64,000 nt of DNA, from NCBI GenBank assembly GCA_001600455.1, contig BCKC01000003.1, positions 372,001-436,000 of the forward strand, given 5' to 3'. Positions 1-9,925 of the stretch are shown here, piece after piece; within the stretch, counting starts at the first letter, position 1, and every line of letters starts with the position of its first letter. The DNA is from Endocalyx cinctus (Eukaryota; Ascomycota; Sordariomycetes; Amphisphaeriales; Apiosporaceae). The translations under genes and the position numbers were made by a program. A model generated the notes under the pieces. It was not told the DNA's origin, ran no database searches, and saw nothing but the letters and a program-made list of their open reading frames with translations.

Positions 1-371
1 TAGATAAGGAAAGGCTTCGGGTAATATAAATATAAATTTATAAAATTAATTATATTAAATCTAAATTTTTTTTTGGAAATTAATAAAGAAATATTACTTT
101 AAAGTTATTAATTTAAACAAAATTAATTAATATATTTAAAATAAATAAAATTAAATTAATTTATTTTTCCCTGAAGATAAAGAGAAGTTAAAATAAAAGG
201 CCTTAAAAGTAATTTTTTTTAAATATTAATATTTATTAAGGATTTTTAGTAAATATAATTCTAATATATTTTTCCTATATTAATATTTTAATTATAAAAT
301 TATATTAAAATTTAAAAAAAATATAAAAAATTTAAATTATAATTTATTATATAAAATATTATTAAAAAAGT

Positions 372-1740
372 TGGAGATAATCCGGGAATATATATTGGAA
401 AATATAGAAAAAGGATTTATTAAACTAAATATAGTTTTATAGGTAGCCTTAATATTATTTATATTAAAATTTTATAATAAAGGATTTCGTTTTTATATTA
501 ATTATTAGAAGTTAAATATTAAAAATTTTTATAATTAATATCTATTATCTTAAATAAACGAGATAATATTTCGAATCTTTAACGCCAAAATCTTTATGAA
601 GATAAATATATGATAAGCTTTCTATAAAATCTGAATATACTTAAATTTTAAAGATTTAATTATTTTTTATATAAAATATAAAGTTTATAAGTTTAAAATA
701 TTACTCTTTAGATTATTTAATAAACTTATTACTTTTTAACGATATATTAATAATATTTTGTTAAAATATTTTAATAATTTTTATAGTATTTATATTAACG
801 ATATCCTCATTTTTTTAAATTTTTTTTTAAAAAAATATAGGGAATATATTAAAAAAATACTTACGAAATTAATAAAAATAAAGCTATAAGTAAATTTAAA
901 AAAAATATAAATTTCATATTATAAAGATATATTTCTTAAGGTATATAATTAAAATAAATAAAATTACTGTGGATTTTAATAAGATTATTATATTAAAAGA
1001 TTAAAAAATACTTAATATTGTAAAAAAAATCTAATCCTTTTTAAAATTTTATAATTTTTATTAATAATTTATAAAAAGTTTAATATTAAAATAAAACCTT
1101 TTATAAAATTAATTAAAAATAATATGTTTTTTTTATTAGGGAGAAAGGTATTAAATAACTTTTAATATTTTAAAAAAAGCCTTATGATATAGTGTAGTAT
1201 GGGTGGAACCCATACTATATACTATACTAAATAAATATATAGCTAGCTTGGAGCGGAGCTTTTAAGCTATTAATATATCATCTTTAACACCTATACTACT
1301 TTATATTACCTTAATAATCGCTTTAATTTTTATATATTTTAATTATAAATTTAAGATAAAATTAAAAATTAACGCCTTAAATAAAATAATTATAAAAATT
1401 TTAATATAAAAAAACCTGATTATTAAGGTATAATACTTTATTAAGTTTTATTTTATTGGACTTTAGGGAGTAAAATTTAATTATAAAATTCCGGATAAAA
1501 AGCTTTTTATTATTATTTAAATTTTAATTAATTAAAGATTTAAGTTAGTTAGATTATAATATAAAAATCCTTTTTTAGTGATTATAAATTATAAAACTTT
1601 AAAATATTTTAATATTAAGTAATATTTAAGTTTAAAATAATTTAATTATATAAAATTATTCTTTTAATATTATTTTAAAATAATTTATTACTTTAAGAAA
1701 AAAAATTAATTACGGATATATTATTTTAAAAAAGTATGGA
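372..1740 (+). mobile_element. Ty3/gypsy pol relic: reverse transcriptase and RNase H
   Basis: One plus-strand frame, read through stops, follows the Ty3/gypsy reverse transcriptase in order. First comes a stretch like the LREYLDENLEKGFIRPS region (about 372-440). The FRF-Y-NY-KLN block follows at 482-530 and an INE...AKIFMKINI...AFYKI block at about 550-640. The active-site motif reads YINDILIF at 791-814, where the family has Y-x-D-D, so the first catalytic Asp is now Asn by a G-to-A change. A KPFIKLIKNNMFF stretch at about 1090-1130 matches the start of RNase H. Further RNase H segments at about 1470-1735 (NYKIPDKKLF, then PFLVIINYKTLKYF) match the KELLAII and TDHKNLEYF blocks. Many internal stops make it inactive. 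The integrase part appears at 4260-4740 after a foreign insert. Confidence 0.85.
1195..1217. repeat. Perfect 10-bp stem hairpin with GGA loop in RIP block
   Basis: TAGTATGGGT at 1195-1204 and its exact reverse complement at 1208-1217 flank a three-base GGA loop. The hairpin sits in a short island (about 1190-1265) that is visibly richer in G and C than its surroundings. A second loose inverted repeat (AGCT words at 1241-1269) follows. It interrupts the RNase H coding relic, so it looks like a later small insertion. Confidence 0.6.
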
Positions 1741-1869
1741 CTTTTTTTTTAGAAGGTTAATTTTATAAATTCAGGTATAACTTTTGAATAAATAATCGTA
1801 TAACCTTATAATTACTTTTATTAAATTCCTAATTTCTAAAAGCCCCTACTTAGCTAATTATATTAATAG

Positions 1870-3741
1870 CGCCGTAAGTGCGCGATGTAGTAGGTAATGG
1901 GGAGCCGATGGAAGTAGTTTTAAATAATGGAAATTCAGAATTTTTAAACATATTAAACAACGACGATGAGCTTTATACAAATAATTATAACTTTGCAAAT
2001 AAATAGCGTACAAATAATGGAAAATTTACGACCACGCGGCTATTTAAAAATATTTTACTAATAATATTATAAGTAATAAAACAACTTCGTTATAAAAACG
2101 TTATAATAAAAAAGGAAGTAGAAAATTTTTTATAATATAAAATAATAATAAACAATACATTAACGTTACTTAAAAGTATTATATTTAAATTTTAAGAATT
2201 TTTATATAATAAATTCCTCAACAATATAATTTTAAAATTAATAGACAAAAATAACCTTATTACAAAATATTATTTTAATATTATAATTTTAAAATTTATA
2301 AAATATATAAACATAATACCGAAGCTATTTTATACGTTAATTATTATTACTAATTTATTAAAGTTTTAAATTTAAATCTAAATTTTAATATACGTATATA
2401 TTATATAATAACCACTTTATATAATAATAATACCAGTATACTATAAATATAAAATAATTATATATGTTTTTAGTTAATTTATAAATATAAAGGAAAAAAT
2501 ATTGGGAGAAATTGTAATAAAGGTAAATTTAATGCTTAAGAATAACGATATTATTATAATAAAAAACTAATAAGTAATAATATTATTATTACGTTTAAAA
2601 AAAAAAGTATTTAAAATTATATTAAATATTAACTAAATAATATAAGTTTTTAAGATAGAAATTATAATTAATAACCGTAAAATAATTATATTAATAAAAG
2701 GAATATTTACATAGTTTATTTATAATAATTACAATATTTTAATAAAGATATTTTAATGTAACTAAATATTAAACTATTTTACTAAAAAATTTAAAAATAT
2801 AATTTATATTGTTAATAATATATCTTCATAGCGTTAATATTATGAGGATATTATATAATAATAAATTATTATAAAATTTTTAATTTTTTTAAATCAAATT
2901 ATATATTATAGAAACGAGAGTTATATAATATTATAATTATTATAAATTCGGATATATTTTATAATATTGTATTAAAAAAGTAGTATACGGGTTTTATATA
3001 TGTAACGTATATAAGGGGAAAAAACATAATAAAAAGTTTAAATGTTTAACGAGAAAAAAAGGTAAAAATATCTAAAAGAAATATATAAATTGCGGGAGAA
3101 ATTATGTAATATGGGAATATATTTACCGTATTATATAAAAATATTATAATTATATTTATATAGTTTTTTTGGTTAGATTAAAATAATTTACTAAAGATTT
3201 TATAATAAAAATTAAATAAATAGGATAACCACGTAAAGATAACGTAATAATAACGACGATAATGTTAACTTTAAATTGGGATATTAGTATAATATTTCAG
3301 GCTAAAAAATTAATATTAAATTCGCCCAAGTAATAAAAACGAGATTTATATATAAAATTTTTTTAGCGTAAATATAATATTTACTTAGTAGATAAATATA
3401 TTAGGCTATCCGAGTTGTAGTAATAAAACTTGGTTTATTTAAAGGCGTTAAGCGAGAATATTTTGTATATAACATACATAAATAATTTTTCCTCTTTTTT
3501 TGCTTTTGGGCATCTTATAAATGGTATAATCCTTTAAATATTATTAAAACGGATAAAATAATATATAGTTAAAACGTGTTAATATTTAATCCAGCTTACG
3601 TTGTTTATACGTTATATATAAGCGGTTTTTTTTTTGTAAGGTTTAGTTAACGAAGTTATATTTAGATAAAGGACCAAATCTCCCTTATATAACTTAGTCT
3701 AGAAGTGTGAATATCTAAATAAATAAATAAATAAATAAATA
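1870..3741 (+). mobile_element. Non-LTR (LINE) ORF1 gag-like relic with TAAA tail
   Basis: A plus-strand frame at about 3001-3150 carries the remains of two zinc knuckles. The first starts with Cys at 3001 and keeps K-G-K-x-H before a Cys. The second reads Y-I-N-C-G-R-N-Y-V-I-W-E-Y, matching the C-x2-C-G-G-N-H-x-A-W arrangement of fungal LINE ORF1 (gag-like) proteins, with Cys and His turned to Tyr by single transitions. The element ends in five to six TAAA/AAAT units at about 3717-3741, like the simple-repeat tail of a LINE. The 5' edge near 1870 is placed where the gypsy RNase H relic ends and composition changes; it is approximate. No ORF2 reverse transcriptase was found between the knuckles and the tail, so the copy is internally deleted or non-autonomous. 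Confidence 0.6.
3717..3741 (+). repeat. TAAA microsatellite, probable LINE tail
   Basis: An uninterrupted run of TAAA units immediately follows the word GTGTGAATATC. It marks the 3' boundary between the ORF1-containing relic and the following integrase-bearing sequence. Confidence 0.7.
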
Positions 3742-5790
3742 ATATTTTAAAAAAGTAACCCCTTTAAAATTTTTTAAAAAAAAGAAAGAGGATTATAAAA
3801 TAAAAGTTATTTTTAAAAAAAAACCGTTATTAATAAAAATAAAACTATTATATTAAAAATATATATTATAAATAAAGATTATATCCTTATAATAAAAAAG
3901 GTTTAACTACTTAATAAAATTATTTTTATTAATAAAAAGGATTTAAAGTTAAAAATATTTTAAAATAAAATTTATATTAATTTAGAAAAAGTTTAAAACT
4001 TAATTAATAATTTAATATTTTATACGGAAAAGTTAATAATTTTTTAAAAATAATCTAAAGATATAAATAATTTAAAAGATATATAATAAACTACTTATTA
4101 TATATTTAAAAAAAAATATGGAAATTATTTATAATTTATTATTAATAGGGAAATATGGGAAATAATATTAATATTTATATTGTAAATTATATAAATTATT
4201 AATTTATTAAAGTTTTATAAAATAAGATATCGGGGTTATTAATATTTATATTTTCGCTAAATAAATTATAGGAAAAAATTGTAATAAATTTTAAAAATTT
4301 TCCTAAAAACAAAAAGGGGTATAATAATATATTTATAATAATTAACCGTCTTAAGAAGCGGTTTTAATTAATATTTTATATATAAGAAATTATTTTTAAA
4401 AAATAATATAATTATATTATATAACCGGTCTTTATTAAATATTTAACCTCCAGGGCTATTATAATATATTATTAACGATAAAAATTCCTAATTTATTTTA
4501 ATTTTTATTAAGGAATTATTTAAAATATTAAGAATAAAGTAAAAATTAGCTACTTTAAATTATTATAAATTAATAAAATAAGCCGAAATAATAAATAAAT
4601 ATTTAAATTAATATTTATAACCTTTTATTAATTATTATTAAAATAATTAATTCGATTTATTATTTATTATAAATTATACATAAGTTAACTTAATATATAA
4701 ATTAATAAATATATTATTTTATAAAATAAAAATAAAATTTCTTATATTATAATATTTTAATTAGGATATATATATAAAAAATTTCTTAAATATTATATAA
4801 AATAATTAAATTAACTAAAAAAAATATAAAAAATATTATGATATATTATTAATATATATATTATAACTAAAATAATTATTAAGAAAATGTAATAAAAAAT
4901 ATATAATTAAATAAATAAAAAATATTATAAATTAAACTTTATAGTTAAAAATAAAGTCTTTATTATTAAAAAACGATAAATATAGATTATTAATCGATTA
5001 TTAAATAAATTAGATTTTTTTATAACTTGATAATATTTTTGTATTTTAAAAAAAGTTAAAAATAATATATATTATTTACAGGTATTAAAAGGATAAGAAA
5101 TAAATAATTTATATTATACGAATAAATTATATAAATTTCTTAATAATTTCTTATTAAGATAAAAGGCGAAGTAATTTAATAAAATATTAATATAACTTAA
5201 TAATAAATAAAAATAAAAAATATAAAAAATAATCGCTTTTTAAATACATTATAATAAACTTTAATATTAATTAAAATAATATAAATAAAATTTAAATAAA
5301 GTTTAAAAATTTACGTATAACTTAAAAAATAATCTTAATTTATTATATAAATTTTATAATAAATATCCTAAAGCGGTAAATCCCCCGATATAATTATAAT
5401 ATTAAAAATTAACTATATAAAAAAAACGGTTTAAAAATAAATATTTAGATAATAATAAATTAATTATAAAAAAATTAAATTTTTATAATTATAAAATATT
5501 AATTAATAATTAATAAATAATAATTATTTAAAATAATTATTATAGATAAGGAAAAATAGGTTATAATAAAATATATATAAGGTAATAAAAAGATAATTAA
5601 TAAATTATAAAAAAATTTAGATAACATTTATTAGAAAAAAAGTCCTTTAAGGTTATCGATTAAGTAAAAACCCGAAATAATCTTTCCTTTTATTAAAAAA
5701 CAATTTATTTATTTTTTTTTTAGTTAAGTTTAAATCTTACTAAAATTTTGGGATAAGACTTTTTTTAGAAGGGGGATAATAACGGAAATA
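3742..5790 (+). mobile_element. Ty3/gypsy integrase relic and 3' end
   Basis: Read through stops on the plus strand, about 4265-4480 follows the gypsy integrase core: a NFKNFPKNKKGYNNI stretch, then IIINRLKKR where active elements have V-V-D-R-L-S-K. About 4488-4735 continues as F-x-KELFKILRIK-KLATLNYY...AEIINKYL, matching the FWKELCxxLGIKxKLSTAYHPxTDGQTERxN region and then the YxxxPxxWxxxLPLAEFAYN block. The rest to about 5760 is too decayed to assign a chromodomain. The end reads LEGG followed by ATAACGG at about 5768-5785, the usual junction before the 3' LTR of fungal gypsy elements, and a TGTGTACATA word follows at 5794. The same strand and order make this the likely other half of the pol relic at 372-1740. 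Confidence 0.75.
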
Positions 5791-5793
5791 ATC

Positions 5794-6730
5794 TGTGTAC
5801 ATATTTATATGCTTATATATACTAACGCGGAAATTATATTAAATAACCCCGCGTTAACTAAAATAATTTATATATATATTAGCCTATATATTTATAACGC
5901 TAATATATGCATATATACTTAAATATATATTAGTTAAATTATTTAAAAATAAAAATAATAAAATAATATATAACTTTAAATAAAATATTAAATCTTAAAA
6001 AGATTCGGAATTAAAAATATTAAAAAATAAATTATTATTAATAATAAAATTTAATAATTTAAAATTAATAATTTTTTTCGTAGTTTTTATTTTAAATAGT
6101 ATTATTTCGGGCTCGTTTTCGAGTTTGAAAATTAAAAAAATTAGTTAATTTTGGTAAAATATCGCTTTTTATAATTATATTTTTTTATTAATAAATTTAA
6201 TTATAATTATTTTAAAAAAATATAACTTACTTTTTGATTTAGTTTTTTCTAATTTAATATTATAAGCGATATTTGGATATTTAAATTTATAATATTTAAT
6301 AAAGTTTAAAGATTAAAATCCTTTAATTTTAGTTATTGATTTATATTTATACTTATAATATATATTAATTAATTATATTATATATAATAATAATAATAAT
6401 AATTAAAAAATAATTTATATTATATAATTAATTATTATTTTTTTATCTTTATCCTTTTTAATAGGTAATAAAGTATGAGTAAATAATCCTTCTTTAAATA
6501 TATAAGCGCTTAATTTTTTATCGCTTCCTAATTTAAAATAGGGGCTATTATAATTAAACTTTGAAATAAATAATAATTTATTAATAATAGCTAAATTTGA
6601 TTTAGTAATTTTGTTATTTTTATTATTTAAATTTAATTTAATATTTAAATTATTGTTGGAAAAATTATCCGAATTGTTATTATAATTATTATTAAAATTT
6701 TATAATTTTTAACGTAATTGTTTAAAATAT
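5794..6730. repeat. Possible LTR remnant and unassigned AT-rich sequence
   Basis: Sequence after the gypsy pol terminus may contain its LTR, starting near TGTGTACATA. A short inverted repeat, AACGCGG at 5824-5830 and CCGCGTT at 5849-5855, lies inside. No matching second LTR copy could be recognised by eye, so the LTR end is unknown. A minus-strand frame free of stops for 94 codons (6699 down to 6415) also lies here; see findings. Confidence 0.3.
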
Positions 6731-6806
6731 CGAAAGTTTAGTACGGAGTACTGAAGGTGAACGAGAAAATATACGAAGTAACGAGTGATTAATTAAAAAA
6801 AGAAAG

Positions 6807-6946
6807 TGTGTGTGGCCTAGGGCCACACGCATATCTAACTAAGTACCAAAACTAAGTGGGTGCACGGGCCATGGGCCGTGCACTAGAGTTGCTGCTACGC
6901 AGCTACCCCACCTATCTATATATACAAGTGGGCCCCCCGGCCCCAC
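6807..6946. repeat. GC-rich island of four short hairpins
   Basis: Within otherwise nearly pure A+T DNA, four inverted repeats follow each other. The first has GTGTGGCC at 6810-6817 and its complement at 6821-6828 with loop TAG, extended to 6807-6831 with one T:G pair. The second is GTGCACGGGCC at 6860-6870 against GGCCGTGCAC at 6874-6883 with loop ATG and one bulged G. The third is GCTGC at 6891-6895 against GCAGC at 6899-6903 with loop TAC. The fourth is GTGGGCC at 6928-6934 against GGCCCCAC at 6939-6946 with loop CCCC. The island contains many intact C and G bases, so it escaped RIP or arrived afterwards. Confidence 0.7.
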
Positions 6947-7059
6947 GTATCAAAGTTAAAAGAATTTAATATTTTAAATAATGTAAAAATATATAATAAT
7001 TTAACGAAGTTTTAAGATTTTTAATAGTAGTAAATAAGGTAATATAAAAATAAAAAAAT

Positions 7060-7640
7060 ATTTTAAAATAATTTAAAAAGTGCTAAAAAGGGGTTATTTT
7101 TTAAGATTTTAATAAGAGTATTATAAAAAAATATTATTTTTAAACAAATTAGAAAAAGTTAAAATAAATAAATAAAAATATGTTTTTTTAAATAGTTTTT
7201 GAAGATATTTTTTAATTTTTTTAATATATAATTTAGTGGTAAAAAGCGTGTTATTTTGATATAAAAAGTGTTAAAAAGTATTTTTTAAAATAATATAATA
7301 AGAAATAATAAGTAAAAATTATTTTTTAAGTATTTTAAAAGTATATTTTATAGTTTTGAAATATATAAAATAGTAGAGAAAAAGTGTGTTGTAGTAATGT
7401 AAAAAGTATAAAAGAATATTTTTTTAAACAAATTAAAAAAAGTTAAAATAAAAATAAAAATATATTTTTTTAATAAGTTTTAAAAGTATTTTTTTAAATT
7501 TTTTAATATATAATTTAGTAATTAAAAATTATATTATTTAAGTATAAAAGAAATAAAAAAGTATTTTTTTAAAAAGTTTTAATAAGTATTTTTTAAAATA
7601 AAATAATTGTGAAAAAAGTAATAAGTAAAAAAGATATATT
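7060..7640. repeat. Diverged tandem duplication, ~284 bp unit
   Basis: The word AAACAAATTA(G/A)AAAAAGTTAAAATAA occurs at 7142 and again at 7426, an offset of 284 bp. Similar text continues on both sides (TTAATATATAATTTAGT, AAAAAGTATTTTTTAAAATAA), giving two adjacent imperfect copies. Edges are approximate. The sequence is A+T-rich and non-coding. Confidence 0.6.
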
Positions 7641-7804
7641 TAAATAGTGTGAATAAATATATATAATATATGGATATATAAGTGTGAAAGCCTGAAAGGT
7701 GTTAGTGAAAAGTGTGGGTGAAAGTATGTGATTTAAGTAATATTAAAAATAAAAAGAATTATTTGAAGAAAAAAGTAATAATTATATATACTTTTTTAAA
7801 TAAT

Positions 7805-8045
7805 TAATTTATAATAAACTAGTATATAATCTATCCGAATATATTTTTTAAAATAATAATACTAAAATATAATCCTTCTAAATATTATATATTTATTTTT
7901 TAATTAATAATACCGAAACGTAATTTTTCCGAATATTATATATTTATTTTTTTAAAATAATAAAATTAATTTATAATTTATTTAAATATTATATATTTAT
8001 TTTTTTAAATTAATAAAATTAATATATAATCTATTTAAATATTGT
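7805..8045. repeat. Imperfect tandem repeats of ~42-53 bp
   Basis: A unit built around AATATTATATATTTATTTTTT recurs near 7839, 7881, 7932 and 7985, with a truncated last copy near 8036. Spacing varies between about 42 and 53 bp. Some copies keep a CCGAAT start and others have TTAAAT, consistent with RIP decay of one unit. Confidence 0.55.
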
Positions 8046-8500
8046 TACGAAATTAGAAGTTAGCTTATTTAATAAGCCTAAAATATTGACTCGATTAGTT
8101 ACTAAATAATATAACTAAAAAACTTTACTAACTAAGTTCCTGGTCACGTGACTATTGATTTAATGATCTAAGTGATTTATTAAATTAATAAATCACATAA
8201 ATTATCATTAATCTTAGTATACTAATATGTTAAAAATTTACGAATATTTAATAATAAATTTCTTACTATATTTAATCAATTTTTACCTTAATTCTTCAGC
8301 TTTTAACTTAAGTATTAATATAAATTATTAGTATAAAATACCTTAAAACCTCTTTTACAAATATCGTAAACCTTACTTAATAAAATTTCTTAATTTATTA
8401 TTACCTTCAAATTAAGACTTACCACGAACCGACCAATTAGATAAAGTCAGGTAAACTAGTATTGTCCGACGTATTAGCGGGTTTGTAATAAATATTAAAT
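8043..8500. repeat. Less decayed segment, possibly an LTR fragment
   Basis: From TGTTACGAAATTAGAAG at 8043 the sequence is richer in C and G than its flanks, up to about 8490. TGTTACG is a common start of fungal retrotransposon LTRs. The segment contains the perfect palindrome GTCACGTGAC (8143-8152). It also holds an 11-bp inverted repeat with loop AAT (8172-8182 and 8186-8196), itself flanked by AATGAT/ATCATT. No second copy lies in the window, so the LTR identity is a guess. Confidence 0.3.
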
Positions 8501-9236
8501 AAATCTTTTATTAAATAATAATATATAAATTAAATTAATTCCTTAATAATTTAATTTTATTTTATATAAATATTATAACATTTATTACTTAGTATATTTT
8601 TATATTATTATTATTATTATTATAATAGATTTTAATATTATTATTCTTAATATTTCATTAATTACTTTTCGGGAGTAGTAACTTACTAAAGTAAATCTAA
8701 CTATTATTAAGTAAATTTACGTTAAAAATATTTTTTAAAACGTTATTCTAAAACGTTAATAAGTTAAGTTATAATTATAATATTAATTATATAAACTTAA
8801 TAAAATAATTTAAGAAGTAAGTTTATTTATTTATATATATATAATTTACTTATATAAAAATAATAAATATTAATAAATCTATTATATTATTTTATTAAAT
8901 TTTTAAAAGGCTAAATCCACTTTAAAGTTAAATTATAATTTATCTTAAAAATAATACTTTAAAAATAATAAATTTTATTTATTTTTATTTATTAATTAAT
9001 TATATATATAATTATTATTATAAAATTATTAATATTATAAATTATAATAAAATATATCACCTTTTATAATACTTTAAAAAAACGAATAAATTAATATTAA
9101 ATCCGAAGATATATTAAATATTTAAAACGAAATTTTATCGAAATTTTCACTTAAAAATCTATTTTAAAATACTAAAAATAAATATAAAAACCTTAATAAT
9201 ATATTAAATATTCCACTTAAAATTAATATTAATATA

Positions 9237-9330
9237 AATATTTTTATTATTTTATTTTATTAAAATTAAATATTTTTATTATTTTATTTTATTAAAATTA
9301 AATATTTTATATATATATATATATATATTA
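9237..9330. repeat. 32-bp direct duplication and AT dinucleotide run
   Basis: A 32-bp unit starting TATTTTTATTATTTTATT at 9239 repeats exactly at 9271, followed by an (AT)n run at about 9309-9329. Non-coding. Confidence 0.6.
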
Positions 9331-9925
9331 ACTTTATTTTTATTTTTTAAAAAATATTAAATTAAAACCTATTTTAAATAATAAAAATTATATTTTTACA
9401 TTAATATATTATTTTATTATTATTATACTAATTATTATTATTTAAATAACCTCTTCGAATTAAGGAAAATTAATATTTTAAGTATAAAAAATATTTTTAA
9501 AATAAACAAAAATTATAAATATACTAAAATTAAAAATATAAAAAACGTAAATATAAATTATAAATAATAATAATTATTATTATTTATTTATTATTATTTT
9601 TAAAATTATTTTTTATTTTTTATTTTTTATTTATTTATTTTTTTTATTTTTAAATTTAATATTTAATATTTAATATATACTAAATACTAATTTAATATAT
9701 ATTAATTTAATATTAATATATACTCGTATTAATATTAATTTAATATTACTTAGTATATATTAATATTAATATTAATTTAATATATATTAATTTAATTTTT
9801 ATATTAAATATTAAAATTCCAACTTTATATATAATATTTTAAAGTAAATATTTAAGTAATTAATATATTTATTAAAGATTTTAAAATTAAAAAAAAATAT
9901 TAAATAATTAAGGTATTTTAAAAAG

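Larger units (their letters stand above)
1..9925. repeat. AT-rich, RIP-degraded repeat block
   Basis: The first ~9.9 kb is almost entirely A and T, rich in TAA and TTA, with no coding frame of gene length. It switches abruptly to ordinary composition near 9925. Translated through its stops, parts still resemble retroelement proteins in which Cys, His, Asp, Arg and Gln positions have become Tyr, Asn, Lys or stop, as expected from C-to-T and G-to-A changes. This is the signature of RIP acting on duplicated elements in a filamentous ascomycete. The block runs off the left edge, so it may be part of a larger heterochromatic, centromeric or subtelomeric region; the window cannot decide. Everything between the specific relics listed below is featureless A+T sequence. 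Confidence 0.92.

Noticed and set aside
1..9925. Mitochondrial DNA insertion as the origin of the AT-rich block
   Set aside because: Translated relics are nuclear gypsy and LINE proteins, and no mitochondrial gene was recognised.
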